Positions 8,084-16,563 of a stretch of 64,000 bases of DNA are shown here, in pieces (within the stretch, counting starts at the first letter, position 1; each line of letters opens with the position of its first letter). This DNA comes from an uncultured Hyphomicrobiales bacterium (lineage in GTDB: Bacteria; Pseudomonadota; Alphaproteobacteria; Rhizobiales; Xanthobacteraceae): positions 1-64,000 of the forward strand of contig CAIMEA010000019.1 of the NCBI GenBank assembly GCA_903839845.1. The letters are read 5' to 3'. Under the pieces are notes generated by a model, which saw only the letters and a list, made by a program, of their open reading frames with translations, did not search any database and was not told the origin of the DNA. The position numbers were made by a program, and so were the translations under genes.

Positions 8084-8419
8084 CTACTGCTCGATGCGCG
8101 CGCCCATCTGGCGTTCGTCGGGCAGTTTCTTCGCCGCGCTGTCCAGCTCAAGACAAGTCAGCAATTCGATATAACTCGGCCAAGCGCCGATAGCCTGACG
8201 CAGTGGCCTTGCTGCTGCGCGGTGAACTGGTTCCATTCCTGTTCGAGTTTGGCGCGCGCCTCTTTCTCCGAGCGTGCGCAAGTTTCTTCATTGCGGTTGG
8301 GCATCACCGCGGCAACTTCCGCCGCGCGGCAGCTCGGCGTTACATCCAGTTGCGGCACGCGATCGGCCGCCAGCAGAAGATGCGAGGTTGCCACCAGAAT
8401 AGGCAATAAGACGGCCATG
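8084..8419 (-). pseudogene. Frameshifted small exported protein gene
   Basis: From ATG 8419, preceded by an excellent GGAGGA site, the reading frame encodes a signal peptide (MAVLLPILVATSHLLLA) and a Cys-containing domain (TPSCRAAEVAAV, EETCARSEKEARAKLEQEW, QGHCVRLSA) but stops at 8158. The adjacent frame continues in step with AIGAWPSYIELLTCLELD and ends at 8084. The two pieces look like one protein of about 110 residues, matching a small Rhizobiales family that ends in WPSYxELLTCLE. One base missing (or two extra) around 8190-8205 explains it: either a true pseudogene or a sequencing error. Confidence 0.7.
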
Positions 8420-8549
8420 TTGTCCTCCATCGGTCCAGCCGGCGGGACAACGCGCGTCGCGATTGACGGTTCATTTCCTGCCCTTGCCGCTCCACACCTT
8501 CGCCCAAGTTCCATGGGACAAGCCTCCCGGTGAACGGTGGGGTCATGGA

Positions 8550-9473
8550 ATGCCGATCGGGTTAAGAGAGAGGCGTATCGCTATCGCCTTTATCGGGTTT
8601 TGCACTGCGCTGCCGGTCGCCGCAGCGGCGCAGGATGCGCCTGAATCTGCAATCGTTTCTCCCGACCCAAGCAGTTCTGACCCGGATTTGCGCCCGGCAA
8701 TCGCCGACGATGGGCAGACGCCGGCCCCGACGGCCGAGGACAATGCCATTATCGACAAGGCGCTCGCGGTCGATCCCGCGAGCTATTTGAATATGCCGGC
8801 GCGACCGCTACGCCTGCCGGCGCTGGCCGCCGGCAAAGGTCTCGATTTGTCGCGCACCGACCGACCGGACGGCTCCGGCACCGTTGTCGTCAAGAAGCCG
8901 CTGGCCAGCGAATGGGACGCCAATGTCGGCGCCGATCTCGGCTATGCCGCCGATACACCTTACGGTTACGATCCGAGGAATCCCCTGCGCGCGACCCGTA
9001 ACGCGGGCGGCGCCGCCTGGGCCTCGGTCGGCCTGCCGAATTTCGCCAGCATCGACGCGCGCGTCGATCCGAATAACGAGCAGGGCCGCATCGGCACCAC
9101 GTTCAAGCGATCGCTGCCGGTCGGCGACAAATTCTCCGTCAGCGTGCAGAGCCGCTATTCAGTGACCGAATCCTTGGGTCAACCGCAACCGACAGCCTCC
9201 GATATTCCGCTGCGCATCGCGCCGCCAAGCGACCCCGCCGCGCCGGTGCCACGGGTGTGGGGCAATGAAAATCTCGCCAAATTCAACATCCTGCCGACCG
9301 GCACGACACTCGGCGCCGGTCTGAGCTCGACCAGCACCGATCCGGTCACGCACAACACGCTCAGTGCCGAGCAGAAAATATACGGCCCCCTCGGCGTCAC
9401 CACCGCGGTGACCGATGTCGGCCGCGTCAACGAAAACAAGAGCGTCACGGCCCGTTTCAAGTTGACCTGGTGA
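8550..9473 (+). CDS. Exported hypothetical protein, possible outer-membrane beta-barrel
   Basis: From ATG 8550 the 307-residue product has a signal peptide (GLRERRIAIAFIGFCTALPVAAAAQDA). A Pro/Asp-rich linker runs to about residue 85, and from about 105 there are alternating strands (VGADLGYAAD, ASIDARVDP, GRIGTTFKRS, FSVSVQSRYSV, SVTARFKLTW). The C-terminus ends in an aromatic Trp, as outer-membrane barrels do. Domain family not recognised. A start at 8463 is possible but lacks a signal-peptide N-region. Monocistronic. Confidence 0.7.
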   Translation: MPIGLRERRIAIAFIGFCTALPVAAAAQDAPESAIVSPDPSSSDPDLRPAIADDGQTPAPTAEDNAIIDKALAVDPASYLNMPARPLRLPALAAGKGLDLSRTDRPDGSGTVVVKKPLASEWDANVGADLGYAADTPYGYDPRNPLRATRNAGGAAWASVGLPNFASIDARVDPNNEQGRIGTTFKRSLPVGDKFSVSVQSRYSVTESLGQPQPTASDIPLRIAPPSDPAAPVPRVWGNENLAKFNILPTGTTLGAGLSSTSTDPVTHNTLSAEQKIYGPLGVTTAVTDVGRVNENKSVTARFKLTW

Positions 9474-9623
9474 TCCGCGCGCCTAGGCGCGCCAAAAATC
9501 CCGCCGCGAAGCTGCCCTGCCCCGGCCCTGTGTCGGCCCCACCATCGCCCTACTCGCATGCGGCAATCGTTGCCGCCGGGGGGCGTCAGCGCAATCGACT
9601 TTGCGCCTGTGCAGGAGTTGACC

Positions 9624-10169
9624 ATGACGGCCATCAGACCCGATCGGTTTGGAGCGGATAGAATTGTCCCGGATAAATCCGTCGCCGATAAATTCGGCCC
9701 GGAAAAATACGCTCCCGACCGACGCGCGGCGGACAGAGCGGCGCCGGAGCATTTTCCCGGCGAACGCATCGCGCCGGAAAAGCTCGGCGACATCGGCCTG
9801 GCCGCAGCCAATGCCGTTGAAGGCGAGATCCGCGAATTTGTCCGGCGCGACGTCACCGCGCTGCGCCGGCCGCGGGCCGAGGTCGATACTGCCGGCGATC
9901 CAGTGGCCGACAATCTCAATACGCTGATCCGGCGCGTTTCGGGCGCCTCGATGGAGGAAATCGACCGCGTCATTCTCGAACTGCAAAGCGTGCGCGACAT
10001 GTTGCGCAACGAAGGCGACCGGGTCAGCCGCGAAGTCGCCGGTTACGCAAGCCTGAGCCACGCAGCGATGACAGCAATGACAGTGATCGCCGACAGCCTG
10101 ACGCAATGGAAAGGCGAGCCGCCCAGACAGCCGACAAAGGCCAATCCGGCGCAACGCTCCGCCGGCTGA
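9624..10169 (+). CDS. Hypothetical protein with ten tandem charged pentapeptides
   Basis: The 181-residue product starts MTAIRP (AGGAG six bases before ATG 9624). Residues 7-56 are ten consecutive five-residue units whose first residue is Asp or Glu and second is Arg, Lys or His: DRFGA, DRIVP, DKSVA, DKFGP, EKYAP, DRRAA, DRAAP, EHFPG, ERIAP, EKLGD. Residues 57-160 are predicted helical with coiled-coil potential (EGEIREFVRRDV, SMEEIDRVILELQSVRDML). No signal peptide or enzyme motif. The helical part recalls small cytoplasmic proteins common in Bradyrhizobium. Function unknown. Confidence 0.75.
   Translation: MTAIRPDRFGADRIVPDKSVADKFGPEKYAPDRRAADRAAPEHFPGERIAPEKLGDIGLAAANAVEGEIREFVRRDVTALRRPRAEVDTAGDPVADNLNTLIRRVSGASMEEIDRVILELQSVRDMLRNEGDRVSREVAGYASLSHAAMTAMTVIADSLTQWKGEPPRQPTKANPAQRSAG
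9642..9791 (+). repeat. 15-bp-periodic coding repeat, ten units
   Basis: Every 15 bases from 9642 a unit begins with a GAN codon followed in most units by AGA, AAA, AAG or a CGN codon. The units are diverged at DNA level but strict in protein phase, indicating selection for an acidic-basic pair every five residues. Confidence 0.8.
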
Positions 10170-10186
10170 GCAAACAAAACGCGAAA

Positions 10187-10215
10187 CGCCATCGCCGGTT
10201 TGTAAGGCGATGGCG
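10187..10215. terminator. Bidirectional terminator-like hairpin
   Basis: CGCCATCGCC (10187-10196) and GGCGATGGCG (10206-10215) form a perfect 10-bp stem with a nine-base loop between two convergent genes. On the minus strand it is followed by TTTCGCGTTTTG, so it best suits the gene ending at 10241. Confidence 0.75.
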
Positions 10216-10240
10216 TCAGACTCTTCGCTCTTTCTGCAGA

Positions 10241-11044
10241 CTACAGGGTGATCGCGTCAACCACGATGCGCGTCGCCGGCCAGACCAACAGTACTTTGTC
10301 CTTGGCCTTGATGTAACGCAGCCCCTTGAGCAGATCGATGTCGCCGAGGCTATCCGGCAAGGCCTGCGTCTCGTTGAGCGCCTGTTCGGTGGACAGAATT
10401 GTCGCCGGCGCCAATGCTTGAGCGTCGGCCTTCGGCTGCTGTGACGTGTCGGCCATGACCGACTGATAGATCCGCTGGCGCTGCGCTTCCGTCAGCGCCA
10501 TGGGCATGGCCATGATCGGCACGCGGTCGAGAATGTCATTCCGTTCCGAAAATTTCGACGGCATGGTCTGCCCGGTGGCGCCGATCGGACCGGGCCGGGT
10601 GTCCGACGGTGTGCCGGCCGGACGCGCGCCCGTCGTTTCCGCCGATGCGCTGCTCTGACCGGAGGAAGCCGAGGAACCGCCCGGGCTGGAGGAGTTCGCG
10701 CCGCCAGCGGACGCGCCGGGTGTCATCGGGCCGCCAACCGCCGCCTGGCCGCCGGTCTTCGCCGTCGGATCGCCATCGCCCGAGGACGTCGTCGCCTTGT
10801 CGCCTGCGCCGCCCGTCGTCGCCGCAACGAGTGGCTGTCCGGGCACCGGGTTCGGGTCGTCCGGCATGAGCTTCGCCGCGCGGGCTTGCTCGGTCGTCGG
10901 GATATTTTCACCGCCGGCGGTCGTATCGCTGGCGCTCTTTGCGCCTTCGGCCGCTTGCGCGAGACCGAACGTCAATGGCGCGGCAAAGATCACGCCCGCG
11001 GCTAAGGCCGCAGCCGGCAGGAAGTGACGATTTGATAATTTCAC
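10241..11044 (-). CDS. Exported DUF1236-like protein with Ser/Gly/Thr-rich linker
   Basis: The GTG at 11044 is chosen because GGAGG lies five bases upstream; another GTG at 11056 has none. The 267-residue product has a signal peptide (hydrophobic to about 31, ending AQAAEG). A long low-complexity linker runs from about 75 to 155 (GGANSSSPGGSSASSGQSS). The C-terminal domain (about 160-267) ends LLKGLRYIKAKDKVLLVWPATRIVVDAITL. The short beta-rich end with a V(L/V)xxPxTRxIVxxI pattern resembles DUF1236 proteins of Rhizobiales. Probably periplasmic or surface; role unknown. Confidence 0.68.
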   Translation of the reverse strand: MKLSNRHFLPAAALAAGVIFAAPLTFGLAQAAEGAKSASDTTAGGENIPTTEQARAAKLMPDDPNPVPGQPLVAATTGGAGDKATTSSGDGDPTAKTGGQAAVGGPMTPGASAGGANSSSPGGSSASSGQSSASAETTGARPAGTPSDTRPGPIGATGQTMPSKFSERNDILDRVPIMAMPMALTEAQRQRIYQSVMADTSQQPKADAQALAPATILSTEQALNETQALPDSLGDIDLLKGLRYIKAKDKVLLVWPATRIVVDAITL

Positions 11045-11174
11045 GGGAGCCTCCACGGACTATTGTTGAATGACAACGGCCGGGAAGCGCAGAGGTTGCG
11101 TAAATTCGGGAAAATGTTTTAACGCCAAGGGAAAAGTTTTGGCGCCGGGAAGGAAAAACCAAGCAATCGAGCGC

Positions 11175-11333
11175 TCAGCGCTCCGACACCGGCTGCGCCA
11201 CGGCGAGGCCGTCCTCGAGATGCAATTTGCCGGACAAGTGATCCGCGACGACAACGGCGCCCATCATCATGACGAACAATGTGGTCGCGCCAAACAACAA
11301 GCCGATCATTCCAAGCGCATTTCTATCGGCCAT
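11175..11333 (-). CDS. Small single-membrane-span protein (52 aa)
   Basis: A 53-codon ORF begins MADRNALGMIGLLFG, has one hydrophobic span (MIGLLFG to VMMMGAVVVA), and ends with a polar tail (LAVAQPVSER). The N-in, charged-tail design is typical of genuine small membrane proteins. It lies in what would otherwise be a 440-base gap. No clear Shine-Dalgarno is present, which lowers confidence. It lies upstream of the DUF1236-like gene on the same strand, 130 bases away. Confidence 0.5.
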   Translation of the reverse strand: MADRNALGMIGLLFGATTLFVMMMGAVVVADHLSGKLHLEDGLAVAQPVSER

Positions 11334-11481
11334 CGTCGGGGTCCAGACAAATTAAGTCGTGTTGCGTGAAAATCCGCTCTAGCGGAGGCGTCCTTATCAA
11401 CGGGTAAACGCGGCCAAAGCATGGCGGTTCCACAGTTTCCAGACTGTGTCGCCAATCACGTAAATATCGGGAAAACGGGGA

Positions 11482-11754
11482 TTAGTTGGCTGCGACAGCC
11501 TTGTCCGGCTTCACCGCTTTGCGCGGCAGCGGATAGTCGGCGCTGTCATAAAGCTGGCGGATTCCGTTACCGTCGAAGCGTTTTTCCTCAACTTCCAGGT
11601 AGGCGCCAAGCAGCAATTCCGGCGGCAATTCCTCGATGGCAAAGCGGATTGCTTCCGCCGCGGTCGGAAAACGCTTGTAGCCGATGGGACGGCGGGACTT
11701 GCGGCTGCGGCTCGGAAATAGTTCGGACGGGGCCCGGTAGTTGATCATCGACAT
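11482..11754 (-). CDS. Conserved small hypothetical protein (90 aa)
   Basis: The product [16 protein letters not shown]... contains a basic stretch ([15 protein letters not shown]), a helix [26 protein letters not shown] and a YDSADYPLP segment. It has no signal peptide or membrane span. AGGAG lies nine bases upstream of ATG 11754; the second ATG at 11748 is also possible. I recall similar proteins as lineage-restricted in Bradyrhizobium relatives but know no function. A small cytoplasmic, possibly nucleic-acid-binding protein is a guess from its charge. Confidence 0.6.
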   Translation of the reverse strand: MSMINYRAPSELFPSRSRKSRRPIGYKRFPTAAEAIRFAIEELPPELLLGAYLEVEEKRFDGNGIRQLYDSADYPLPRKAVKPDKAVAAN

Positions 11755-12118
11755 CAGAAGAAACTCCTCAGGGCCTAATATGGCCCTTTAAAGCCGGAAA
11801 ATCCAGCGCTAGTGGAGCGGCGCAAAGCATCCCGGCGGCGAAAGGTAAACCATCGCGCCAGTCAAAAATACCGGACGGCACGGCTTTGCCGGCACGCACC
11901 GCCCATCCAGGCATCGACGGAACGCGGGTGCAAAGAAAATAATCAACCGGAGCCTGCGGCGGCGCTCCCCCGCCGACGCCGGGCCCCTTGCCAAGTGACG
12001 CTCGCCGCCTGCGGGCAATCCGGTTAGCGGTGCATTTCATACGTGCACCCAAACTATTTACTGCGGGGCGAGAGGGGCTGCGTTACCAAAGAGGTGTCTC
12101 TGATTCGCGGGTCCCACA
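11755..12118. other. Intergenic stretch, no gene supported
   Basis: The 364 bases between two divergent small genes hold overlapping ORFs on both strands (for example minus 11768-12052) with Arg/Pro/Gly-rich, non-protein-like translations. It presumably carries the two divergent promoters. I see no clear hairpin or motif. Confidence 0.5.
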
Positions 12119-12514
12119 ATGATCGTCACATCCCTGATGGGGTTGTCGCTTGTGTTGAGTGTCTCGCTGGATGTCCAGACGCCGATGCCGGCCAGCCCGC
12201 CGGACTGGTCGCAAATGTCATTGCACCAGAGGGAATCCAAACTGCTGCCTTTGGTTCTGCGCGCCACCGACTGCATCGTGCGCAACGTGTCGGCCGATCG
12301 CCGCTACAACAACGAAGCCAGCCGTACCGCCGATATCAACGACCTGATCATCGATTCAATTTCGGCCTGCGCACGGCCGGTGCGGGCGATGATCGACGCG
12401 CATAACCGAATGTATGGCGACGGTTCCGGCGAAGCCTTCCTGCTCGGGCCCTATCTCGATGTATTGCCGGCCGCGTTGGTCAGGCAGGTCAAGGCCAAGG
12501 TCAAGACGCGCTGA
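12119..12514 (+). CDS. Exported hypothetical protein
   Basis: The 131-residue product begins MIVTSLMGLSLVLSVSLDVQTPMPA, a signal peptide. A mostly helical domain follows with two Cys (ATDCIVRNVSADRRY and ISACARPVRAMIDAHNRMYG) and ends in a basic tail. Family not recognised; the two Cys could form a periplasmic disulfide. The last 14 bases overlap the end of the convergent MFS gene. The ribosome-binding site is weak (GCGGGTCCCACA). Confidence 0.6.
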   Translation: MIVTSLMGLSLVLSVSLDVQTPMPASPPDWSQMSLHQRESKLLPLVLRATDCIVRNVSADRRYNNEASRTADINDLIIDSISACARPVRAMIDAHNRMYGDGSGEAFLLGPYLDVLPAALVRQVKAKVKTR

Positions 12515-13697
12515 TGAGCGCCGGCCGCAACGCCAGCGTGAGCGGCAGTGTGATCAGCACGACAGCCGCCACAACAATCAACGCGGTCGACACGCCGACC
12601 GAGTCGCCGAGCAAGCCAAACAGCGCCGGCGAGATCGCACCGGCGCCGATGGTTCCGGTATATAAGATGCTGAAGGCTCGCTGACGCTTGGGCGGCTCGA
12701 CCAGATCCGGCACCGATCCATAGACCACCGACGACGTGCCATTGAGCGCGATGCCGACGATCGGCAATAGCAGGAGCGCGGCTTCGAGCGGCAATGGCAG
12801 CAGCGCGACAATGCCGATCGCGGTCACGATTTCGGTGAGCCACACGGTCGTGACGACACCGACGCGCGCACCGATAAATCCGCAAACCAATTTACCGACC
12901 GCGCCGCCGGCAAACACCAAAGTGAGCGCGAGACCGACGGTCGGAAGACCGGCGCCCTTGGCCGTCAGCACAAAAGGCAGGAAAGTGAGAAAGGCCATGC
13001 GGGACGTGCTGTCGATGATGCCGATCGACAATAGCAACGGAAACCCATAGGCGCGATGGCGACCTGCCGCGCGGCCGTTCTGTTCGCTCTTGCGCGTCTC
13101 CGCGCTGGTTGCTTGAACACGCGGCATGAGAATGTAGATCGCAATGCCCGCGAGCAAACCGAGCCCCCCCAACATCGCGACGGCTTGGCGCCAGGGCAGC
13201 ACGACAAACATCAACGAAGCCATCGCCGGCACCGTCATCTTGCCGATATCGCCGGCGAAATTGTAGGTGCCGAATGCCTTCATCGAGCGCGGTCCGGCGA
13301 AAATCCGAGTCACCAGCGAGGAACCAATCGGGTGTTGCGTACTGGCGCCGAGGCCGCCGACAAACAGCGATGCGACAAGCAGCATGACGCCCTGACTCAA
13401 GCCCGCCAGGCAATATCCCAATCCGGCCAGCGCAGTGCCGAGCGCGAGGACGAGCGGCGCCCCATATCGATCGGCGAGAAAGCCGGAGGGAATTTGAAAG
13501 CCGGCCAGCGTGCCGGAAAAGACCGTACGCATCAGACCGAGCGCCGCATAGCCAAGTCCGAATTCGGCCTGCCAGATCGGCAGCATCAGATAGACCAAAT
13601 CGGTGTAGCCGTCATGCAGCACATGCGCGCCGCACGCCACGCCCAAGGCGTGACGTTCTTCGGCCTTGGTGGCGCCGGCAGCGGTGACGGCGGTCAT
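12501..13697 (-). CDS. MFS transporter, Fsr (fosmidomycin resistance)-like
   Basis: The 398-residue product has twelve hydrophobic spans. The N-terminus CGAHVLHDGYTDLVYLMLPIWQAEFGLGYAALGLMRTVFSGTLA and GASTQHPIGSSLVTRIF match the Fsr branch of the major facilitator superfamily, whose members export drugs or metabolites by proton antiport. Its start overlaps the stop of the upstream MaoC gene by four bases, indicating one operon of MaoC, MaoC and transporter. The partnership suggests export or uptake of an organic acid or acyl compound, which is inference. Confidence 0.83.
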   Translation of the reverse strand: MTAVTAAGATKAEERHALGVACGAHVLHDGYTDLVYLMLPIWQAEFGLGYAALGLMRTVFSGTLAGFQIPSGFLADRYGAPLVLALGTALAGLGYCLAGLSQGVMLLVASLFVGGLGASTQHPIGSSLVTRIFAGPRSMKAFGTYNFAGDIGKMTVPAMASLMFVVLPWRQAVAMLGGLGLLAGIAIYILMPRVQATSAETRKSEQNGRAAGRHRAYGFPLLLSIGIIDSTSRMAFLTFLPFVLTAKGAGLPTVGLALTLVFAGGAVGKLVCGFIGARVGVVTTVWLTEIVTAIGIVALLPLPLEAALLLLPIVGIALNGTSSVVYGSVPDLVEPPKRQRAFSILYTGTIGAGAISPALFGLLGDSVGVSTALIVVAAVVLITLPLTLALRPALISAS

Positions 13698-14176
13698 GGC
13701 TTCTCCCGCCGGCGTTCAACGAAAGCCGTACTGATGAATGAGATAACCGGCGCGGCATTTTGATTGGTGCCAGTCGTCAGAATGACCACCAATCCGAAGC
13801 CGGGCCGGCTTCCGGATGGCCGCACCTCGGTCACTTCGCTTTTGTAGTCGATGACATCGCCGGCATAGACCGGCTTGAGCCATTTGAGATCGCGCAGGCC
13901 CACCGCCGGCGCATTGCCGGCAACCGTTTCGCCGCGCGCGCGGGCGGCGTCGCTTTCGGCACGGCGATAGTCGACCATCAGCCGCATCCAGGCCGACGCG
14001 GTGTGCCAGCCGGAGGCGCACAACGCGCCGAAATGCGAGCGCGCCGCGGCTTCTTCGTCAACGTGAAACGGCTGCGGGTCGAAGCGCGTGGCGAAGGATT
14101 TGATTTCCTCGGCGGTGAAGCTGTGCCGGCCGGTCATGACCACGTCGCCGATCCGGATGTCGTCGAAATATTTCAT
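13694..14176 (-). CDS. MaoC family dehydratase
   Basis: The 160-residue product has the hot-dog-fold MaoC pattern: YFDDIRIGDVVMTGRHSFTAEEIKSFATRFDPQPFHVDEEAA with the catalytic Asp-His pair, and GALCASGWHTASAWMRL after it. MaoC-like enzymes hydrate or dehydrate enoyl-CoA thioesters. The gene is flanked by a second MaoC gene (ATGA overlap) and the MFS gene (four-base overlap). Two tandem, diverged MaoC domains may form a heterodimer in place of a fused two-hot-dog hydratase. Confidence 0.88.
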   Translation of the reverse strand: MKYFDDIRIGDVVMTGRHSFTAEEIKSFATRFDPQPFHVDEEAAARSHFGALCASGWHTASAWMRLMVDYRRAESDAARARGETVAGNAPAVGLRDLKWLKPVYAGDVIDYKSEVTEVRPSGSRPGFGLVVILTTGTNQNAAPVISFISTAFVERRREKP

Positions 14177-14676
14177 GACGCCCCGCCCGGCGCGCGGCGG
14201 CCCATCATCAACGTATTGACCTGCGTCATGATGACAGCATCGGCCTCGTCGATCATTTCAAACTTGAATTTGATCAGCCCGACCGTGGGCTTGCTGTTGG
14301 ACGCGCGCGTCTCCAGCACCGTCGCCCGCGCCCGGATGCGGGTGCCGGGCCGCAATGGCCTGTGCCAGTTCACTTCGTCGACGCCGGGCGCGCCCATCGA
14401 CGCGGAGTTCAGGATGAAGCCATCGGCGATCAGGCGCATCATCAGGCCGCAGGAATGCCAGCCCGAAGCTGCCAGTCCGCCCAGCAGCGTGGTGCTGCCG
14501 GCCGCCTCGTCGAGATGCATCGGCTGCGGGTCGAACTCAGCGGCGAAGGCGACGATTTCCTCGCGCGTCACCAGCCGCGGCCCGTAAATGGAGACCGCGC
14601 CCGGCTCGAAGTCTTCCCAATGGAGTTTCTTTTGCGGCACGGCGACGCTTTTACCGCGTGCGGCGAGGCTTGTCAC
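14173..14676 (-). CDS. MaoC family dehydratase
   Basis: The product of up to 167 residues has the same fold signatures as its downstream neighbour (LVTREEIVAFAAEFDPQPMHLDEAAGSTTLLGGLAASGWHSCGLMMRL). It opens the MaoC-MaoC-MFS operon and overlaps the next gene by ATGA. The start is uncertain: GTG 14676 is used, but conserved homology begins only near LHWEDFEPG, so an internal GTG is possible. Probable enoyl-CoA hydratase subunit; substrate unknown. Confidence 0.85.
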   Translation of the reverse strand: MTSLAARGKSVAVPQKKLHWEDFEPGAVSIYGPRLVTREEIVAFAAEFDPQPMHLDEAAGSTTLLGGLAASGWHSCGLMMRLIADGFILNSASMGAPGVDEVNWHRPLRPGTRIRARATVLETRASNSKPTVGLIKFKFEMIDEADAVIMTQVNTLMMGRRAPGGAS

Positions 14677-14717
14677 ATGCCCGTCATGGTCGATCCGCGC
14701 AGGGCCGATGCGCGAAT

Positions 14718-15824
14718 TTAGTTGGCAAAGCGGAAATGCAGCACGTCGCCGTCGGCGACCACATATTCCTTGCCTTCGAGGCGCATCTTGCCGTGTTCCT
14801 TGGCGCCGACTTCGCCCTCGTAACGGATGTAATCGTCATAGCCGATGGTTTCCGAGCGGATGAAGCCTTTCTCGAAATCGGTGTGGATGACGCCGGCGGC
14901 CTGTGGCGCCTTGGTGCCGGCGGTGATGGTCCAGGCGCGCGTCTCCTGCGGGCCGACGGTGAAATAAGTCACCAGATGCAGCAGCGCGTAGCCGGCCTGT
15001 ACCAGACGGTCGAGGCCGGTTTCCTTCAAGCCGACGGCTTCCAGATAATCGGCACGCTCGGCCTGCGGCAGTGCGGCGATTTCGGATTCGATCTTGGCCG
15101 AGATGACGACGGCGACGGCGCCCTCTTGCTTGGCGCGCGCTTCGACCAGCCGCGAGAAATCATTGCCGGTTGCGGCGGAGGCTTCCTCGACATTGCAGGC
15201 GTAGAGCACCGGCGCCGAAGTCAGAAGGCCGAGCGAGTGGAAAAGTTTTTCCTCGTCGGGCTTGCGCTCGACCAGGCGCGCCGGCTTGCCGTCCTGCAGC
15301 AGCGCCAGAGACCGCTTGACCAGATCGAGCATTTCCTTGGCGAGCTTGGCGTCCTCGCCGGAGCCCTTGGCTTTCTTCTCGAGATTATCGACGCGCTTTT
15401 CCAAAGAGTCGAGATCGGCCAGCATCAGTTCGGTCTCGATGATCTCGATGTCGGCGATCGGATCGATCTTGCCTTCGACATGGGTGACGTCGGTGTCGAT
15501 GAAGCAGCGCACGACATGGACGATGGCATCGACCTCGCGGATGGTGGCAAGGAACTGATTGCCGAGGCCCTCGCCTTTCGACGCGCCGCGCACCAGGCCG
15601 GCGATATCGACGAAGGTGATGCGGGTCGGGATGATCTGCTTGGAGCTGGCAATGGCGCACAGCTTTTCGAGCCGCGGATCCGGCACCGCGATCTCGCCGA
15701 CATTCGGCTCGATGGTGCAGAACGGATAATTGGCGGCCTGCGCCTGCGCGGTCTGCGTCAGCGCATTGAACAAAGTCGATTTGCCGACGTTCGGCAGGCC
15801 GACGATACCGCATTTGAAACCCAT
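14718..15824 (-). CDS. ychF: Redox-regulated ATPase YchF (Obg/OLA1 family)
   Basis: The 368-residue product is full length for YchF. The P-loop GLPNVGKST is at residues 9-17, switch I NYPFCTIEPNVG follows near 33, and DIAGLVRGASKGEGLGNQF is the G3 region. A coiled-coil insertion (ADLDSLEKRVDNLEKKAKG) and a C-terminal TGS domain follow. YchF binds ribosomes and prefers ATP to GTP. It lies 13 bases downstream of pth, an arrangement conserved in many bacteria. Confidence 0.96.
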   Translation of the reverse strand: MGFKCGIVGLPNVGKSTLFNALTQTAQAQAANYPFCTIEPNVGEIAVPDPRLEKLCAIASSKQIIPTRITFVDIAGLVRGASKGEGLGNQFLATIREVDAIVHVVRCFIDTDVTHVEGKIDPIADIEIIETELMLADLDSLEKRVDNLEKKAKGSGEDAKLAKEMLDLVKRSLALLQDGKPARLVERKPDEEKLFHSLGLLTSAPVLYACNVEEASAATGNDFSRLVEARAKQEGAVAVVISAKIESEIAALPQAERADYLEAVGLKETGLDRLVQAGYALLHLVTYFTVGPQETRAWTITAGTKAPQAAGVIHTDFEKGFIRSETIGYDDYIRYEGEVGAKEHGKMRLEGKEYVVADGDVLHFRFAN

Positions 15825-15836
15825 GGCGCCTTGTCC

Positions 15837-16439
15837 TTACTTGTCGTCTGCCGCGTCGCCGCCGAACCCTTTGGCGTCCATGCTCAGATGAATCTTGTTC
15901 TGAAACGTCGAATCTTTGCCCGCGGTCAACAGTCCGGCATTGTCGGCGATCACGTCGCACAATGTCTCGACCCAGGGCCACTCGCTCTTGGCGAAATCCT
16001 GCAACACGTAGTTCTCGACCAGCTTCTTGTCGCCGGGATGGCCGATGCCGAGCCGGACGCGGCGGTAATCGTTGCCGACATGCGCCGAGATCGAGCGCAG
16101 GCCGTTATGGCCGGCATTGCCGCCGCCGGTCTTGACCCGCACTTTGCCCGCCGGCAACTCAAGCTCGTCGTGAAACACAACGATGTCGCCGACGCCGAGC
16201 TTGTAGAAACTCAGCGCCTCGGCCACGGCGCGTCCGGACTCGTTCATGAACGTGCCCGGCAGCAGCAGCATCACCCGATCGCCCCCGACCGTGCCTTCCA
16301 CCGAGACGCCCTGAAAGCGTTTGCGCCACGGCGCGATGTTGTGGCTACGCGCGATCGCCTGCACCGCCATGAAACCGATATTGTGGCGGTTGCCGACGTA
16401 GCGCGGACCTGGGTTACCGAGGCCGACGAAAAGCAGCAT
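15837..16439 (-). CDS. pth: Peptidyl-tRNA hydrolase
   Basis: The 200-residue product cleaves peptidyl-tRNA released from stalled ribosomes. It begins [22 protein letters not shown] with catalytic His near 19. [41 protein letters not shown] and the closing [11 protein letters not shown] are the remaining signatures. A short acidic C-terminal extension ([10 protein letters not shown]) is present. It sits between rplY and ychF; a hairpin separates it from rplY. Confidence 0.97.
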   Translation of the reverse strand: MLLFVGLGNPGPRYVGNRHNIGFMAVQAIARSHNIAPWRKRFQGVSVEGTVGGDRVMLLLPGTFMNESGRAVAEALSFYKLGVGDIVVFHDELELPAGKVRVKTGGGNAGHNGLRSISAHVGNDYRRVRLGIGHPGDKKLVENYVLQDFAKSEWPWVETLCDVIADNAGLLTAGKDSTFQNKIHLSMDAKGFGGDAADDK

Positions 16440-16475
16440 GATTTAAACCGGCGTTGCCGCCTCGTGACTATTTTT

Positions 16476-16510
16476 GAGAAAAACCCGCCCCGGAAAAATT
16501 CCGGGACGGG
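16476..16510 (-). terminator. Rho-independent terminator between rplY and pth
   Basis: CCCGCCCCGGAA and TTCCGGGACGGG (16484-16495 and 16499-16510) form a 12-bp stem with one mismatch. Read on the minus strand it is followed directly by TTTTTCTC. It lies 54 bases after the rplY stop and 45 before pth, so it should end most rplY transcripts or partly attenuate pth. Confidence 0.85.
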
Positions 16511-16563
16511 CATTTTCAGGTTCACGCTTGCATCGAAGAACGTTTGGCGAAAGACGCCGGACG

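Noticed and set aside
11768-12052. Minus-strand 94-codon ORF in the intergenic gap
   Set aside because: No ribosome-binding site or coherent secondary-structure pattern; overlapping ORFs on the other strand look equally random.
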